DNA of 64,000 bases from Dehalobacter sp. DCA (GTDB lineage Bacteria > Bacillota > Desulfitobacteriia > Desulfitobacteriales > Syntrophobotulaceae), in contig NC_018866.1 of assembly GCF_000305775.1 (NCBI RefSeq), positions 310,001-374,000 of the forward strand, read 5' to 3'. The position numbers and the translations under genes are program-made. This document shows, piece by piece, positions 8,896 to 19,251 of the stretch. Within the stretch, counting starts at the first letter, position 1. Each line of letters begins with the position of its first letter. The notes beneath the pieces are model-generated. The model searched no databases. It was not told the DNA's origin and saw only the letters and a list, made by a program, of their open reading frames with translations.

Positions 8896-11376
8896 ATGTG
8901 TTACGAAGGCTATAAAGACCATGGAAATTGTAAAGACAGAAAAGACAGAAAAGACAGAATGAAAAGCTGGGGGTTTGGAACGTTGGCGACGAAGGCGACA
9001 AAAAAGAACCGACGGGGGTCACGTAAAAAAAGACAGTCCGTTCATGATACGATTCGAAATGAGATTATTGGAATCCTGGTGATGGGTTTGGCCTGTCTGG
9101 GATTTGTCATGCTATATTCCAACAGCAAGGGTGCTATTGTCACGCTGATTATTAAAGCACTCAGGATTGCGGCAGGCGATGGCAGTGTCGGGATTTTTAT
9201 CATCCTCGGCGTTATAGGGATCAGCCTGATGAGTAACAACCGGAGAAGTATAAAATCCAGGATAACCGGTGCGGTTTTATTATGGCTCGTAGCAGAAGGA
9301 TTCCTTCATCTCGGGTCATCTGCTGCGTATGATACTGCAGGGCTGCTTGAGCTTGGCAAAGCCGGATTAGGAGGTGGCCTCCTCGGCGCGGCGATCAGTA
9401 TCATGCTGGTCATGCTGGTCGGCGTGACAGGCAGCTATGTGATTCTGGCAGTGCTGGCCTTGATCGGCGCCATCCTGGCAATGAACCGCTCTCTGGTCGG
9501 GACGGTCAAAGACCTGTTGTCCCTCACAGCCAGTTTCGCACAGATGGTCGATCGTCACATCAGGGATTTTCTGCAGGTACTGGCGGACGGACGCCAAGAA
9601 AGACAGGAGCGTAAAGAGGATGCCCGGAACAGCGTGTTTCCTGCAGGAAAGAAAGGTGAGCCTGTAAAGTCCCCAACCCCAGATAATTACTTTGATTCAA
9701 GGCCGGGTACCCCGGTGATCGAAATTTTCGGGGAAGAACGGAATCGTGGAGAAGAACGGAATAAAAAAAACAAGCAGGTTCCGCAGTCGGAAACGGATCA
9801 TTACCTGATTAACACAAGGATCGATGATTTAGCCGAAAGAAAGGCTGGAAATATAGGAGATTATGCAGGAGGCAGGGAGACTGCGGCGGCACCGCCGGGC
9901 AAGCTTACCGGGACGCCTATTTCCAGACAGACCGAGAAGAACGAACATTACAGGCTGCCGCCTTTAAATCTTGTTCATAAATCAATGAAAAAAGGCCAAA
10001 AAAGCGGCAAGGACATTGCTGATAATGTCCGTCTGCTGGAAGATACGCTGGCCAGTTTTGGGGTCAGGGTCAAAGTCACAAGAGTCACACAGGGGCCGAC
10101 GATTACCCGCTATGAGGTTCAGCCTGCACCCGGTGTCAAAGTCAGTAAAATTACCAGCCTCTCAGATGATATTGCACTGAGTCTGGCAGCCTCCGATGTG
10201 CGGATGGAAGCGCCGATTCCGGGAAAGTCTGCAGTTGGGATAGAGGTACCGAATAAGGAGATTGCCATTGTTCATTTCCGGGAAGTGCTGGAAACGGAAG
10301 ATTTTCAGGACTCACCAAGCAAGCTTAGTTTGGCGCTCGGCAAAGATATTACCGGCACGCCGATTATCGGTGATCTTACGAGAATGCCGCATCTGCTGAT
10401 TGCCGGAGCGACCGGAGCAGGAAAATCGGTTTGCATCAATACGATTATTGGAAGTATCGTTTATAAAGCAAGACCGGATGAAGTAAAACTGCTGCTGATT
10501 GATCCCAAAGTTGTTGAACTGGCCAATTACAATGGAATTCCACATCTGATCTCTCCTGTGGTAACAGAGCCCCAGAGGGCTGCCGGAGCTTTGAAGTGGA
10601 TTGTTACCGAAATGGAGACAAGATATGAACTTTTTGCAGCTTCCGGAGTTCGCGATATCGTCAGATATAATTTCCTGGTTAGTGAAAAGAAGGATACTGA
10701 ATCGAAGCCGCTGCCGTATGTTGTCGTCATTATCGACGAGTTAGCCGATCTGATGATGGTTGCTCCTGGAGAGGTTGAAGAGTCTATCTGCCGGCTGGCC
10801 CAGATGGCCAGGGCAGCAGGTATTCATCTGATTGTTGCGACACAGAGACCCTCGGTTGATGTCATCACCGGTCTGATTAAAGCCAATATTTCTTCCAGGA
10901 TCGCTTTTGCGGTTTCTTCCCAGATCGATTCCAGAACCATTCTGGATATGGGCGGTGCAGAAAAACTGCTCGGCCGCGGGGACATGCTCTATCATCCAAT
11001 TGGGATCAGCAAGCCGATCCGGGTCCAAGGCTGTTTCCTGTCAGACAAGGAAGTCAAGAATATTGTCGATTATCTGCTGGAACAGGCCAAACCGGAGTAT
11101 TTTGAAATTCCGGAGGTAAGCTTGAGTTCCAGGAATTCTGAGGAGCCGGAAGATGAGCTTTTCTATAAGGCTGCGAACATCTTTATGGAGAGCAATACAG
11201 CATCCGTGTCCCTGCTTCAGCGCAGACTAAAGATTGGCTATTCCAGGGCGGCCAGAATCGTTGATATGCTTGAAGAAAAAGGGGTTGTCGGCCAGCATGA
11301 AGGCTCGAAACCCAGGGAAGTTTTGTTGACCAAGGGCCAATTTGAACAAAAATTCGGGAAAAACTTTAATTCTTAG
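8896..11376 (+). CDS. ftsK: DNA translocase FtsK/SpoIIIE
   Basis: An 826-aa septal DNA pump that clears chromosomes during division or into the forespore. It has a basic N-terminus, about four membrane helices (residues about 55-205), a charged linker (about 230-370), the RecA-like motor with Walker A GATGAGKS (about 504-511) and Walker [12 protein letters not shown] (about 608-618), [11 protein letters not shown], and a C-terminal winged-helix gamma domain (about 755-826) that reads polar DNA signals. The start is uncertain: the first 21 residues include a 9-nt tandem repeat coding KDR KDR KDR and lack a good ribosome site, so the Met at 8959 or later may be real. Confidence 0.95.
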   Translation: MCYEGYKDHGNCKDRKDRKDRMKSWGFGTLATKATKKNRRGSRKKRQSVHDTIRNEIIGILVMGLACLGFVMLYSNSKGAIVTLIIKALRIAAGDGSVGIFIILGVIGISLMSNNRRSIKSRITGAVLLWLVAEGFLHLGSSAAYDTAGLLELGKAGLGGGLLGAAISIMLVMLVGVTGSYVILAVLALIGAILAMNRSLVGTVKDLLSLTASFAQMVDRHIRDFLQVLADGRQERQERKEDARNSVFPAGKKGEPVKSPTPDNYFDSRPGTPVIEIFGEERNRGEERNKKNKQVPQSETDHYLINTRIDDLAERKAGNIGDYAGGRETAAAPPGKLTGTPISRQTEKNEHYRLPPLNLVHKSMKKGQKSGKDIADNVRLLEDTLASFGVRVKVTRVTQGPTITRYEVQPAPGVKVSKITSLSDDIALSLAASDVRMEAPIPGKSAVGIEVPNKEIAIVHFREVLETEDFQDSPSKLSLALGKDITGTPIIGDLTRMPHLLIAGATGAGKSVCINTIIGSIVYKARPDEVKLLLIDPKVVELANYNGIPHLISPVVTEPQRAAGALKWIVTEMETRYELFAASGVRDIVRYNFLVSEKKDTESKPLPYVVVIIDELADLMMVAPGEVEESICRLAQMARAAGIHLIVATQRPSVDVITGLIKANISSRIAFAVSSQIDSRTILDMGGAEKLLGRGDMLYHPIGISKPIRVQGCFLSDKEVKNIVDYLLEQAKPEYFEIPEVSLSSRNSEEPEDELFYKAANIFMESNTASVSLLQRRLKIGYSRAARIVDMLEEKGVVGQHEGSKPREVLLTKGQFEQKFGKNFNS

Positions 11377-11416
11377 TCATAATTACCAAATATTTGCGCT
11401 TTTTGGTTAATTTCAG

Positions 11417-11445
11417 GAAGGATTAGTTAAAATACTGTAGAATAA
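11417..11445 (+). promoter_or_regulatory. Sigma-H-like promoter upstream of selU
   Basis: GAAGGATTA, 11 nt, then GTAGAATAA fits the B. subtilis sigma-H pattern (RnAGGAwWW, 11-12 nt, RnnGAATww) at every specified position. It ends about 20 nt before the start codon. Confidence 0.6.
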
Positions 11446-11463
11446 AAAAGATTGGGGAAGATT

Positions 11464-12498
11464 ATGCTGCGTGAAATTTCCATCGATGAATGTTCTGAGC
11501 TATCAGATGCATTATATATAGATGTGAGGTCAGAAAACGAATTTGAGGAAGGAACGATTCCCGGAGCGATAAACATACCCATCTTCAATAATGAAGAGAG
11601 AGCCGTCATTGGAACGATATATACCAAAGAGTCTCCCCAAAAAGCCAGAGATATCGGGCTAGAGATTGTTAGCCGAAAACTGCCGGATCTATATAAGCAA
11701 GTCGTAGAGGCTGCCGGGAAAAGACCGATTCTGCTATTTTGCTGGCGCGGAGGTATGAGAAGCAAGTCTCTGGCGGCAGTACTTGACCTGATGGGGCTGC
11801 CGGTATTTCGGCTGATTGGCGGATATAAGGCCTACAGGCATTCGATTGTTTCCTTTTTTGAGACTGGATTTCATCATCAGGTTATCGTCCTGAAAGGGAA
11901 TACCGGAACTGGAAAAACAGAGTTGCTGAAAAAACTCAAGGAAGAGGGTTATCCGGTCATTGATCTTGAGGGGCTATCTAATAATCGCGGTTCAGTTTTT
12001 GGTTGCATCGGTCTTGGGGCTCAGCCTACCCAAAAAACGTTTGAGTCCTTGCTTTACGAGGAAATTCATCGCTATAATCAAAATCTGTATTTGTTGATGG
12101 AATGCGAAAGCCGGCGGATCGGCAGAATTACGCTCCCCGATAGAGTTTTTAAGGCCATGCAGCAGGGAATTTCTATTCTTGTTTATGATTCAGTGGACAA
12201 CAGAGCCAAACGATTGATGCTTGAGTATACGAATAACCCGGGAATAACTGTAGAACTTAAAACAGCTCTTGATAGACTGACGAAAAGACTGGGACGAAAG
12301 AAAATTGATCAGCTTTATGATTTTCTGCAGAAACAAGCTTACGAGGACTTTGCCCGGTATCTTATTATGGAATACTATGACCAGCTGTATGGCTATCCCA
12401 ATCAGGAATCTGAGGACTACGACTTATGTATTTCTCAGGAATCTATGTTATTATCGCTGAAAACACTGAAACAATTTTTGAATGAACGGTTTGCTTGA
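11464..12498 (+). CDS. selU: tRNA 2-selenouridine synthase SelU/MnmH
   Basis: A 344-aa enzyme that replaces sulfur by selenium at the wobble 2-thiouridine of tRNAs for Lys, Glu and Gln, using selenophosphate via a geranylated intermediate. The N-terminal rhodanese domain (about 1-130) has the active Cys93 in FCWRGGMRSKS; the C-terminal P-loop domain starts at GNTGTGKT (145-152). The ATG at 11464 follows GGGGA; the longer frame begins with a TTG 12 bp earlier. Its presence implies selenophosphate synthetase elsewhere in the genome. The next gene, rodZ-like, starts 53 bp on. Confidence 0.93.
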   Translation: MLREISIDECSELSDALYIDVRSENEFEEGTIPGAINIPIFNNEERAVIGTIYTKESPQKARDIGLEIVSRKLPDLYKQVVEAAGKRPILLFCWRGGMRSKSLAAVLDLMGLPVFRLIGGYKAYRHSIVSFFETGFHHQVIVLKGNTGTGKTELLKKLKEEGYPVIDLEGLSNNRGSVFGCIGLGAQPTQKTFESLLYEEIHRYNQNLYLLMECESRRIGRITLPDRVFKAMQQGISILVYDSVDNRAKRLMLEYTNNPGITVELKTALDRLTKRLGRKKIDQLYDFLQKQAYEDFARYLIMEYYDQLYGYPNQESEDYDLCISQESMLLSLKTLKQFLNERFA

Positions 12499-12551
12499 CA
12501 GTAATTAATTTAAAATAAAATTAAATTAAATATTAATAGGGTGGTGTAGAG

Positions 12552-13352
12552 ATGGCTGGTGAAGGGGCCGTTCTTAGGAAGGCCAGAGAAGAAAAAGGTT
12601 TAAGTTATCAGGAAGTTGAAGATAGTATTAAGATTAGAGTGAGGTATCTGGAAGCTCTGGAGAATGAGAACTACGGCGTGCTACCCGGAACCACCTATAC
12701 CAGAGGCTTTTTACGGACGTATGCTAAACATCTTGGCATTAATCCGCAGGAAATTATAGATAGCTATAATGCTTCTTTGGTCAAAGAAGCTGAGCCTGAC
12801 ATTCAGCCACGCTTAAGTCCGATTCCAAGCAATCAGGTATGGTTCAGACCTGTCGTCCTTGCAGGAATGGCTATCCTGGCTGTGATCATTGTCGTCGGGA
12901 TTATCTTTGTGTCAAACTTGGGCAACAAATCCGGTACTTTTCATTATACACCCACCCCTTTGCCGGCTGCACCGAAGGCGAGCGATCAAAATACTGCCGA
13001 TTCCGGTACGGTGCAGAATACGAATACTGCCGGGCAGGAACAAAATGCCGGGCAGCCGTCTCAGCAGCAAGCCGAACAATACAAGGGTATTGTTGCTGAG
13101 CTTACGTTTACTGCTGATTGCTGGGTCGTGGTCAATGTGGACGGCAAGCAGGCTTTAAGCGGAACGATCCCTGCAGGAACAACTCAAACCTTGCAGGCTG
13201 ACAAGCAAATTGAATTTGTATCGATCGGCAACGCCGGCGGACTGTCACTCAAAGTAAACGGACATAACGTCCCGCCGCTCGGGAAGACCGGTGATGTCCT
13301 TCAAAACTACATCATTGATGAGAATAAAGTGAAAGAGCTTGCGGGAAGTTAG
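12552..13352 (+). CDS. rodZ: RodZ-like HTH membrane protein
   Basis: A 266-aa protein with an N-terminal Xre/Cro-type helix-turn-helix (about 5-65, with LSYQEVEDSIKIRVRYLEALE and GTTYTRGFLRTYAKHLG in parts), one membrane helix (about 99-121), a Pro/Gln/Ala-rich linker and a C-terminal DUF4115 beta domain (about 180-262). RodZ links MreB filaments to the membrane in rod-shaped cells; the HTH is thought to be a protein-binding domain rather than DNA-binding. It sits next to ftsK and pgsA, as is common in Firmicutes. The ATG at 12552 has GGGTGG upstream. Confidence 0.85.
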   Translation: MAGEGAVLRKAREEKGLSYQEVEDSIKIRVRYLEALENENYGVLPGTTYTRGFLRTYAKHLGINPQEIIDSYNASLVKEAEPDIQPRLSPIPSNQVWFRPVVLAGMAILAVIIVVGIIFVSNLGNKSGTFHYTPTPLPAAPKASDQNTADSGTVQNTNTAGQEQNAGQPSQQQAEQYKGIVAELTFTADCWVVVNVDGKQALSGTIPAGTTQTLQADKQIEFVSIGNAGGLSLKVNGHNVPPLGKTGDVLQNYIIDENKVKELAGS

Positions 13353-13383
13353 TTTACACCAAGCTGATAAGATAAGATTGTTA

Positions 13384-13422
13384 AGAGGGTATACCGGAAG
13401 ACCAGGATACCCTCTTCCTATG
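13384..13422 (+). terminator. Terminator behind rodZ-like gene
   Basis: Perfect inverted repeat AGAGGGTAT / ATACCCTCT with a 14-nt loop, 31 bp after the stop codon; the following T-run is poor (TCCTATG). Confidence 0.55.
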
Positions 13423-13561
13423 TTTGCGAATCATGTCAAATCGATTTAGAATAAATACGAATTCAAAATATAGAACCCAAAAGACTAAATGAAGTTAGAA
13501 GTATATTTGAATAATCAGTTTAACTATGGCAGTTATCTAATAAAGTTAGGAGAAAAATCAA

Positions 13562-15733
13562 GTGTCTGTAAATTATCTGCCAGTGAACAGAGAAGACATG
13601 GAGTGCCGGGGATGGGACCAGGTGGACTTCGTCCTGGTCAGCGGGGATGCCTATGTCGATCATCCCAGTTTTGGTCCGGCTATCATTTCCAGGGTTCTTG
13701 AAGACGCAGGATACAAGGTTGGAATTATTCCTCAGCCGGATTGGAAAAAGACTGAAGACTTTCAGAGACTTGGGCGTCCCCGGCTCGGATTTTTGGTGTC
13801 AGCAGGCAATATGGATTCTATGGTCAACCATTATTCAGTCAATAAAAAAATACGCGAAAAAGACTCCTATTCACCCGGCTGCAAAATGGGTTTACGGCCG
13901 GACCGGGCGACGATTGTCTATTGCAATAAAATCCGGGAAGCCTATAAGAACGTTCCAATCATCATTGGCGGTGTAGAAGCCAGTTTGCGGAGATTTGCCC
14001 ATTATGACTATTGGAGCGATACCGTCAGAAAATCAATTCTGATTGACAGCAGTGCGGACTTGTTGGTCTATGGCATGGCGGAAAAGCAGATTGTGGAGAT
14101 TGCCGCGTATCTGAATGACGGTTTGGAAGTGAAATATATCCGCCATATCCCCGGAACCTGCTATATGGCGGATTCTCTGGACGAGGTAAGCAACGGCTAT
14201 ATCGAGATACCTTCCTTCAAAAAGACGGTAGAAGACAAAGCCAAGTATGCGGAGGCTTTCAAGATTCAATATCAGGAGCAGGACCCGGTCAGAGGAAAAA
14301 CCATTGTCCAGCAGCACGGCATAAAATATTTGGTGCAGAATAAACCGGAAATGCCTTTGTCTCAGGCGGAGCTGGATAAAGTCTATGGTCTTTCCTATCT
14401 GAAAAACGCGCATCCAATGTATGATAGAGACGGGGGAATACCCGCGCTGGAGGAAGTTAAATTCAGTATTGTCAGCTCCCGGGGATGTTTTGGAAGCTGT
14501 GCTTTCTGCTCGCTGACCTTTCATCAGGGCAGAATCGTTCAGAGCAGGAGCGAGGAATCGATCTTGCACGAAGCTGTGGGAATCACCAATTTGGAAGACT
14601 TTAAAGGATATATTCATGACGTTGGCGGACCGACAGCTAACTTTCGTCAGCCAGCCTGTCTTAAGCAATTGAAAACTGGCGCATGTAAGGAAAAACAATG
14701 CCTGCATCCCTCGCCATGCAAAAGCCTGCATATCGACCATCAGGAATACCTCGGGATTTTACGGAAACTCAGAAAACTGCCCAAAGTCAAGAAAGTATTT
14801 GTGCGCTCGGGGATTCGCTATGACTATATCATGGCGGATAAAAGCGAGCATTTTCTTAAAGAATTGCTCGAACACCATGTCAGCGGTCAACTAAAGGTAG
14901 CTCCGGAGCATATCTCACCTAAGGTCCTGCACGATATGCGTAAACCGGCCGGGAAAACCTTTGAACAGTTTAGGGAAAAATTCTTTAAAATGAACGAGCG
15001 TCTTGGCAAGAAGCAGTTTATTGTTCCTTACTTTATGTCCAGCCACCCAGGGAGTACGCTGGAAGCAGCCGTTGAACTGGCCGAATACTTGCGGGACATT
15101 CATTATCAGCCGGAACAGGTCCAGGATTTTTATCCGACTCCGGGAACGCTGTCTACGGCAATGTTTTATACAGGGCTCGATCCGCTGACTATGCAGAAGG
15201 TTTATGTTCCAAAAAGCAAAACGGAAAAAGCAATGCAGAGAGCGTTGCTGCAATTCAGAGAACCAAAAAAATATGCCCTGGTCCACGCTGCCCTTGTTGA
15301 AGCCGATAGGACGGATTTGATAGGGTTCGGCCCCAAATGTCTGATCAGGCCCAAAGGAAGAACCGCCTATTCCGATCAGAACAAGGAACAAGATTCCGGT
15401 TATAACCAAAATAAACAGAAAAATTTTGTTAAAGGCAAGCTCAATAAAGAGCAAGTAAATAAAGACCTTTTATCTAAGGCACGAATAAATAAGGAACATA
15501 AAAAAAAGATTACAGAGGACAGCGGAAAATCTCGGGGAACCGTAAAAAACGAAAAGATGGAAAAAGAAAGACAACAAAGAAGTCTGGGGAATAAGAAAAA
15601 AAATCTCAAAGAAAATCAAAAAGAAAAGCACCAGGGAAGTCGCACAGAGGCGTCAGGCAAGGCGACAGGGAACGTCAAAAGGATGTCTCCGGGGAAGCCA
15701 TCAGGGAAGGTAAAGGGAAAGCATTCGTTTTGA
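13562..15733 (+). CDS. ygiQ: YgiQ-family radical SAM protein (UPF0313)
   Basis: A 723-aa protein of the UPF0313/YgiQ family. The N-terminal domain resembles a B12-binding fold (about 20-180), followed by the radical SAM core with Cys309, Cys313 and Cys316 in CFGSCAFC, then the conserved [11 protein letters not shown]-like and APEHIS blocks. From about residue 605 the tail becomes a low-complexity Lys/Gln/Asn/Gly-rich region of about 115 residues, probably disordered and often nucleic-acid binding. The reaction is not known. The start is a GTG at 13562 preceded by AGGAGA. It lies ahead of rimO, another radical SAM gene. Confidence 0.88.
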   Translation: MSVNYLPVNREDMECRGWDQVDFVLVSGDAYVDHPSFGPAIISRVLEDAGYKVGIIPQPDWKKTEDFQRLGRPRLGFLVSAGNMDSMVNHYSVNKKIREKDSYSPGCKMGLRPDRATIVYCNKIREAYKNVPIIIGGVEASLRRFAHYDYWSDTVRKSILIDSSADLLVYGMAEKQIVEIAAYLNDGLEVKYIRHIPGTCYMADSLDEVSNGYIEIPSFKKTVEDKAKYAEAFKIQYQEQDPVRGKTIVQQHGIKYLVQNKPEMPLSQAELDKVYGLSYLKNAHPMYDRDGGIPALEEVKFSIVSSRGCFGSCAFCSLTFHQGRIVQSRSEESILHEAVGITNLEDFKGYIHDVGGPTANFRQPACLKQLKTGACKEKQCLHPSPCKSLHIDHQEYLGILRKLRKLPKVKKVFVRSGIRYDYIMADKSEHFLKELLEHHVSGQLKVAPEHISPKVLHDMRKPAGKTFEQFREKFFKMNERLGKKQFIVPYFMSSHPGSTLEAAVELAEYLRDIHYQPEQVQDFYPTPGTLSTAMFYTGLDPLTMQKVYVPKSKTEKAMQRALLQFREPKKYALVHAALVEADRTDLIGFGPKCLIRPKGRTAYSDQNKEQDSGYNQNKQKNFVKGKLNKEQVNKDLLSKARINKEHKKKITEDSGKSRGTVKNEKMEKERQQRSLGNKKKNLKENQKEKHQGSRTEASGKATGNVKRMSPGKPSGKVKGKHSF

Positions 15734-15793
15734 CAGCAGGTCGGAACCTGATATATACTAAAGTGATAAAAAACGATTTCAGAGGGTTGAAAA

Positions 15794-17119
15794 GTGAAGA
15801 AAAAAGTTGCAGTGATTAACCTTGGGTGCCCGAAGAACCAGGTTGACAGTGAAGTAATAACCGGCATGCTGGCGAAAGGCTTCGAGATAACAGCCGAACC
15901 GTCTGAAGCCGATATGATTGTTGTAAATACCTGCGGTTTTATTGAAGATGCCAAAGCAGAATCGATTGACACCCTTTGTGAAATGATCAATTTGAAAAAT
16001 AGCGGTGCTCAGAAGAAGGTCTATGCTGTGGGATGTCTGGCTCAGCGTTATGGTGAAGAGCTGTTTAAAGAATTTCCTGAGCTTGATGGTGTGCTCGGGG
16101 ACGGGGATCTGGATAAAATCCCCGGGGTCCTGGAAAGCTCCGGCAGCGAGAGAGTATACAGGAAAAAGGAAAAGCAGGACTATCTTTATGACAATGAGAC
16201 GCCGAGGGTCCGTTTCAGCCCTTCTTTTTTTGCATATGTCAAAATAGCCGAAGGCTGTGATAACCGCTGCAGCTATTGTGTCATTCCGCAGATCAAAGGC
16301 AGCTACCGTAGCAGGACAATGGAGTCAATCGTACAAGAAGTAAGGAAGCTCGCCGGCGAGGGTGTGAAGGAAATTGCACTGGTAGCCCAGGATACAACCC
16401 GTTACGGTATTGATCTGTATCAGGCTTACCGGCTGCCCGATCTTCTACGGGAACTAGTGGAAATAGACGGTATACAATGGATTCGGCTGATGTATTGTTA
16501 CCCTGAGGCAGTATCTGATGAACTGATTGACCTGATTGCGACGGAACCCAAGATATGTAACTATATCGATTTGCCTCTTCAACATGCCGATAATGCCATA
16601 CTTTCGAAAATGAACCGCAGAAATACAGCCGAAGAAGCAGAAACGCTGATCGGAAAGCTCCGCGAGGCTGTACCGGGTATCTTTATTCGTTCAACGTTCA
16701 TTACCGGATTCCCTGGGGAAACCGAAGAACAGTTTCAGCATTTATTGTCATTTGTCAATAAAATGAAATTAGACCGTATTGGGGTTTTTGCTTATTCCCA
16801 GGAGGAAAATACTCCTGCTGCGAACATGGCGAACCAGGTACCGCCTGAGGTTCGGGAAGCTCGCAAAAATGCTGTCATGGCAGCCCAAACGGAAATCGCG
16901 GATCAGATCCAGCAGCAAAGGGTCGGACAAATCATCCGGGTCATTCTCGAAGAACAGACTGCCCCTGATGAATGGGTCGGACGGAGCGAAGGGGATGCCC
17001 CGGAGATTGACGGTCAGATTTACCTCAAGGTTCAGAAGAAGCATTTGGCTGGTGAAATCATACAGACCAGAATTACAGAAGCGGATAGCTATGATATGGG
17101 AGGGGAGGAGCTCGAGTGA
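15794..17119 (+). CDS. rimO: Ribosomal protein S12 methylthiotransferase RimO
   Basis: A 441-aa radical SAM methylthiotransferase that modifies the conserved aspartate of ribosomal protein S12. It has the N-terminal MTTase domain with cysteines in NLGCPKNQVDSE, NTCGFIEDA and VGCLAQRYG, the radical SAM cysteines 155, 159 and 162 in CDNRCSYC, and a C-terminal TRAM domain (about 375-435). The NLGCPKNQVDSE opening and IPQIKGSYRSR distinguish RimO from MiaB. The start is a GTG at 15794. The stop overlaps the start of pgsA (GTGA), so the two are translationally coupled. Confidence 0.95.
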   Translation: MKKKVAVINLGCPKNQVDSEVITGMLAKGFEITAEPSEADMIVVNTCGFIEDAKAESIDTLCEMINLKNSGAQKKVYAVGCLAQRYGEELFKEFPELDGVLGDGDLDKIPGVLESSGSERVYRKKEKQDYLYDNETPRVRFSPSFFAYVKIAEGCDNRCSYCVIPQIKGSYRSRTMESIVQEVRKLAGEGVKEIALVAQDTTRYGIDLYQAYRLPDLLRELVEIDGIQWIRLMYCYPEAVSDELIDLIATEPKICNYIDLPLQHADNAILSKMNRRNTAEEAETLIGKLREAVPGIFIRSTFITGFPGETEEQFQHLLSFVNKMKLDRIGVFAYSQEENTPAANMANQVPPEVREARKNAVMAAQTEIADQIQQQRVGQIIRVILEEQTAPDEWVGRSEGDAPEIDGQIYLKVQKKHLAGEIIQTRITEADSYDMGGEELE

Positions 17120-17679
17120 ATCTACCTAACACGCTGACTCTGATTCGAATTGCCATGATACCTTTGTTTATGGCCTTTTTATTGGTAAAAATGCCTGACG
17201 GCACTGCTTATTTTCCTTATCAGGACTTTGTAGCCGCGGGGATATTTATCCTGGCGTCTGCGACAGACGGTTTGGACGGTTATTTCGCACGCAAGCTGAA
17301 ACAAGTGACCAATCTCGGTAAATTTCTGGATCCGCTTGCCGACAAGCTTCTGGTTTCAGCCGCGCTGATTGCCCTAGTCGAGTTAAATCTCGTTTCAGCC
17401 TGGATTGTCTGGATTATCCTGGCCCGAGAGTTTGCGGTCACAGGGTTAAGAGCGATTGCTGCCGCCGAAGGCGTAGTGATCAGTGCCAGCAAGCTTGGCA
17501 AACTGAAGACGGTCACTCAGATCATTGCCATAGCACTGTTGATTTTGAGAGATTGGCCATTATCAACTCTTAACATACATATTGCCCAGCCTATGATCTA
17601 TCTTGCGCTGATCATAACCATCATCTCCGGCGTGGACTATATCATGAAATCAAAACAGCTGTTTGTGCATTCTAAATAA
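17116..17679 (+). CDS. pgsA: CDP-diacylglycerol-glycerol-3-phosphate 3-phosphatidyltransferase PgsA
   Basis: A 187-aa integral membrane enzyme making phosphatidylglycerol phosphate, the first committed step to phosphatidylglycerol and cardiolipin. It carries the CDP-alcohol phosphatidyltransferase motif D-x2-DG-x2-AR-x8-G-x3-D-x3-D, seen as DGLDGYFARK followed by GKFLDPLADK, near residues 53-80, and about five membrane helices. The GTG start overlaps the rimO stop by 4 bp. Confidence 0.95.
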   Translation: MNLPNTLTLIRIAMIPLFMAFLLVKMPDGTAYFPYQDFVAAGIFILASATDGLDGYFARKLKQVTNLGKFLDPLADKLLVSAALIALVELNLVSAWIVWIILAREFAVTGLRAIAAAEGVVISASKLGKLKTVTQIIAIALLILRDWPLSTLNIHIAQPMIYLALIITIISGVDYIMKSKQLFVHSK

Positions 17680-17727
17680 AACGACTTCAAGATTTTCCTT
17701 TTACCCAGGGGGGAATCTTTTTATCTG

Positions 17728-17793
17728 TATATCAGAAAGTATAAGTAATTGGAGTGACCGCCAAAGGCTTGGCGCCAGCCATGTTTTCTTTAT
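17728..17793 (+). repeat. Dispersed intergenic repeat, copy A
   Basis: Begins TATATCAGAAAGTATAAG and ends with GGCGCCAGCCATGTTTTCTT. Compared with copies C and D the middle part (second hairpin arm and TATCTAAGTGCA) is missing. It follows pgsA in the direction of transcription. Confidence 0.75.
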
Positions 17794-17873
17794 CAATTTT
17801 AGCGTGACAAGATACCGGTACTGGGATATAAATCTGCCCGCGGTGAGATAATGACTGAGGGAGTGTGAAAAAA

Positions 17874-19118
17874 ATGAAGGCCGAAATTATTTCCACGGGA
17901 ACAGAATTACTGCTCGGAAAAACGCTGAATACGAGTGCCCATTATCTTACAGGACAGCTTTCGGATCTCGGGATAGAAGTTCTCTACCATACGACGGTAG
18001 GGGACAACAAAGAACGGCTGACCGAAACACTAAAGAATGCGTTGCAGCGTTCCGGGCTTGTGCTTGTCAGCGGAGGGCTTGGACCGACGGTAGATGACCT
18101 ATCCAAAGAAATTGCTGCTGAAGTCTTTGGCCTGAAAATGAGCTATGATCCTGAAAGCATGCAGTCCCTGACGCAGTTTTATATCAATGACCGGATGCCA
18201 CCAAGTACGGAAAAACAGGCTTATTTTCCGGAAGGTTCGATTCTGCTGCCGAACGATAAAGGAACTGCACTGGGGGCCCTTATCTGCAAAAATGACCAGT
18301 TTTGCGCGATCCTTCCCGGACCTCCTTCCGAAATGGAGGTTATGTTCCAAAAGTATTTGCTGCCCAAATTAGAGCAGATCATGCTTCAGGATTCCGGACG
18401 GATGCAGGTGCGTATTCTAAAAATATTTGGACTCGGGGAACCGGAACTGGAACGGGAACTAACCATTCTGATGCAGCGTAAATCCCCGTCTCTCACTTTG
18501 CTGGACAGGCATACCTACATGGATGTCAGGCTTACGGTCCGAAGCGGGGATGTCAGTCAGGCTGTCCGGCTCCTGGATCAGACGGAAGCAGAGATCCGCA
18601 GCAGGCTTGGGGACGGGGTATTCGGAACCGGTACGGATACCCCAGCCGGTATTGTTGGAAAACTGCTTCTGAAAAACAACCTGACGCTGGCAACAGCTGA
18701 ATCCTGTACCGGCGGTCTTCTGGGCGGAAGAATCACCGCCGAAGCCGGAAGCTCGGCGTATTATCTTGGCGGCGTTGTGAGTTATGCGAATTCAGCCAAA
18801 GAAACTTTGCTCGGAGTGAAAAGCAGCAGTCTGCTGCAGGAAGGTGCGGTCAGTGAACTTGTAGCCGGGGAAATGGCTGAAGGGACGAGGAAGGCCCTCG
18901 GCGCAGATATTGGGATTGCGACGACCGGAGTCGCGGGACCCGGAGGCGGAACCGCGGATAAACCCGTCGGTCTGGTCTATATCGCCCTGGCTCATCCGGA
19001 AGGTATCGAGATCACTAAAAACCAGTTTGTCGGGAGCAGGGAATCCGTCAGAAATATGATCGTAGAAACTGCCTTGAATATGCTGCGGCTGTATTTACTT
19101 AGGAAATGCAAGCAGTAA
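17874..19118 (+). CDS. cinA: Competence/damage-inducible protein CinA
   Basis: A 414-aa two-domain protein: N-terminal molybdopterin-binding-like COG1058 domain (about 1-170, ADP-ribose/NMN-related pyrophosphatase in characterised members) and C-terminal nicotinamide-nucleotide amidase domain (about 250-410, with TAESCTGGLLGGRIT and TTGVAGPGGGTADKPVG). It takes part in pyridine nucleotide recycling. The cinA-recA order is widespread in Firmicutes. I prefer the ATG at 17874 over the GTG at 17865, which is too close to the AGGGAG site. Confidence 0.93.
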   Translation: MKAEIISTGTELLLGKTLNTSAHYLTGQLSDLGIEVLYHTTVGDNKERLTETLKNALQRSGLVLVSGGLGPTVDDLSKEIAAEVFGLKMSYDPESMQSLTQFYINDRMPPSTEKQAYFPEGSILLPNDKGTALGALICKNDQFCAILPGPPSEMEVMFQKYLLPKLEQIMLQDSGRMQVRILKIFGLGEPELERELTILMQRKSPSLTLLDRHTYMDVRLTVRSGDVSQAVRLLDQTEAEIRSRLGDGVFGTGTDTPAGIVGKLLLKNNLTLATAESCTGGLLGGRITAEAGSSAYYLGGVVSYANSAKETLLGVKSSSLLQEGAVSELVAGEMAEGTRKALGADIGIATTGVAGPGGGTADKPVGLVYIALAHPEGIEITKNQFVGSRESVRNMIVETALNMLRLYLLRKCKQ

Positions 19119-19175
19119 GTTCTTGCCAAATGAGACAAGACCAGCCGCTATGTAAAAATTTTACTTTTAAACGGA

Positions 19176-19205
19176 TTGACAATAGACAGTCAGAAAAAGT
19201 ATAAT
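19176..19205 (+). promoter_or_regulatory. Sigma-A promoter of recA
   Basis: Perfect TTGACA (19176-19181), 18-nt spacer, perfect TATAAT (19200-19205). Transcription would begin around 19212. Confidence 0.85.
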
Positions 19206-19211
19206 AGAAAC

Positions 19212-19225
19212 CGAACATATGTTTT
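19212..19225 (+). promoter_or_regulatory. LexA (SOS) operator of recA
   Basis: CGAACATATGTTTT matches the Gram-positive SOS box CGAAC-N4-GTTCG in the GAAC/GTT core, with mismatches in the right half. It covers the expected transcription start of the adjacent promoter, an ideal place for repression. Confidence 0.75.
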
Positions 19226-19251
19226 GTATAATCAAGAGGAGGCACGAAAAG

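Noticed and set aside
12501-12535. Dehalobox-like AT-rich sequence upstream of the rodZ-like gene
   Set aside because: The right half-site reads AATAA instead of ATTAA and the region is a run of A/T, so chance is the better explanation.
17663-17851. 62-codon frame between pgsA and cinA
   Set aside because: It overlaps the pgsA end and spans the dispersed repeat copy A, with no ribosome site.
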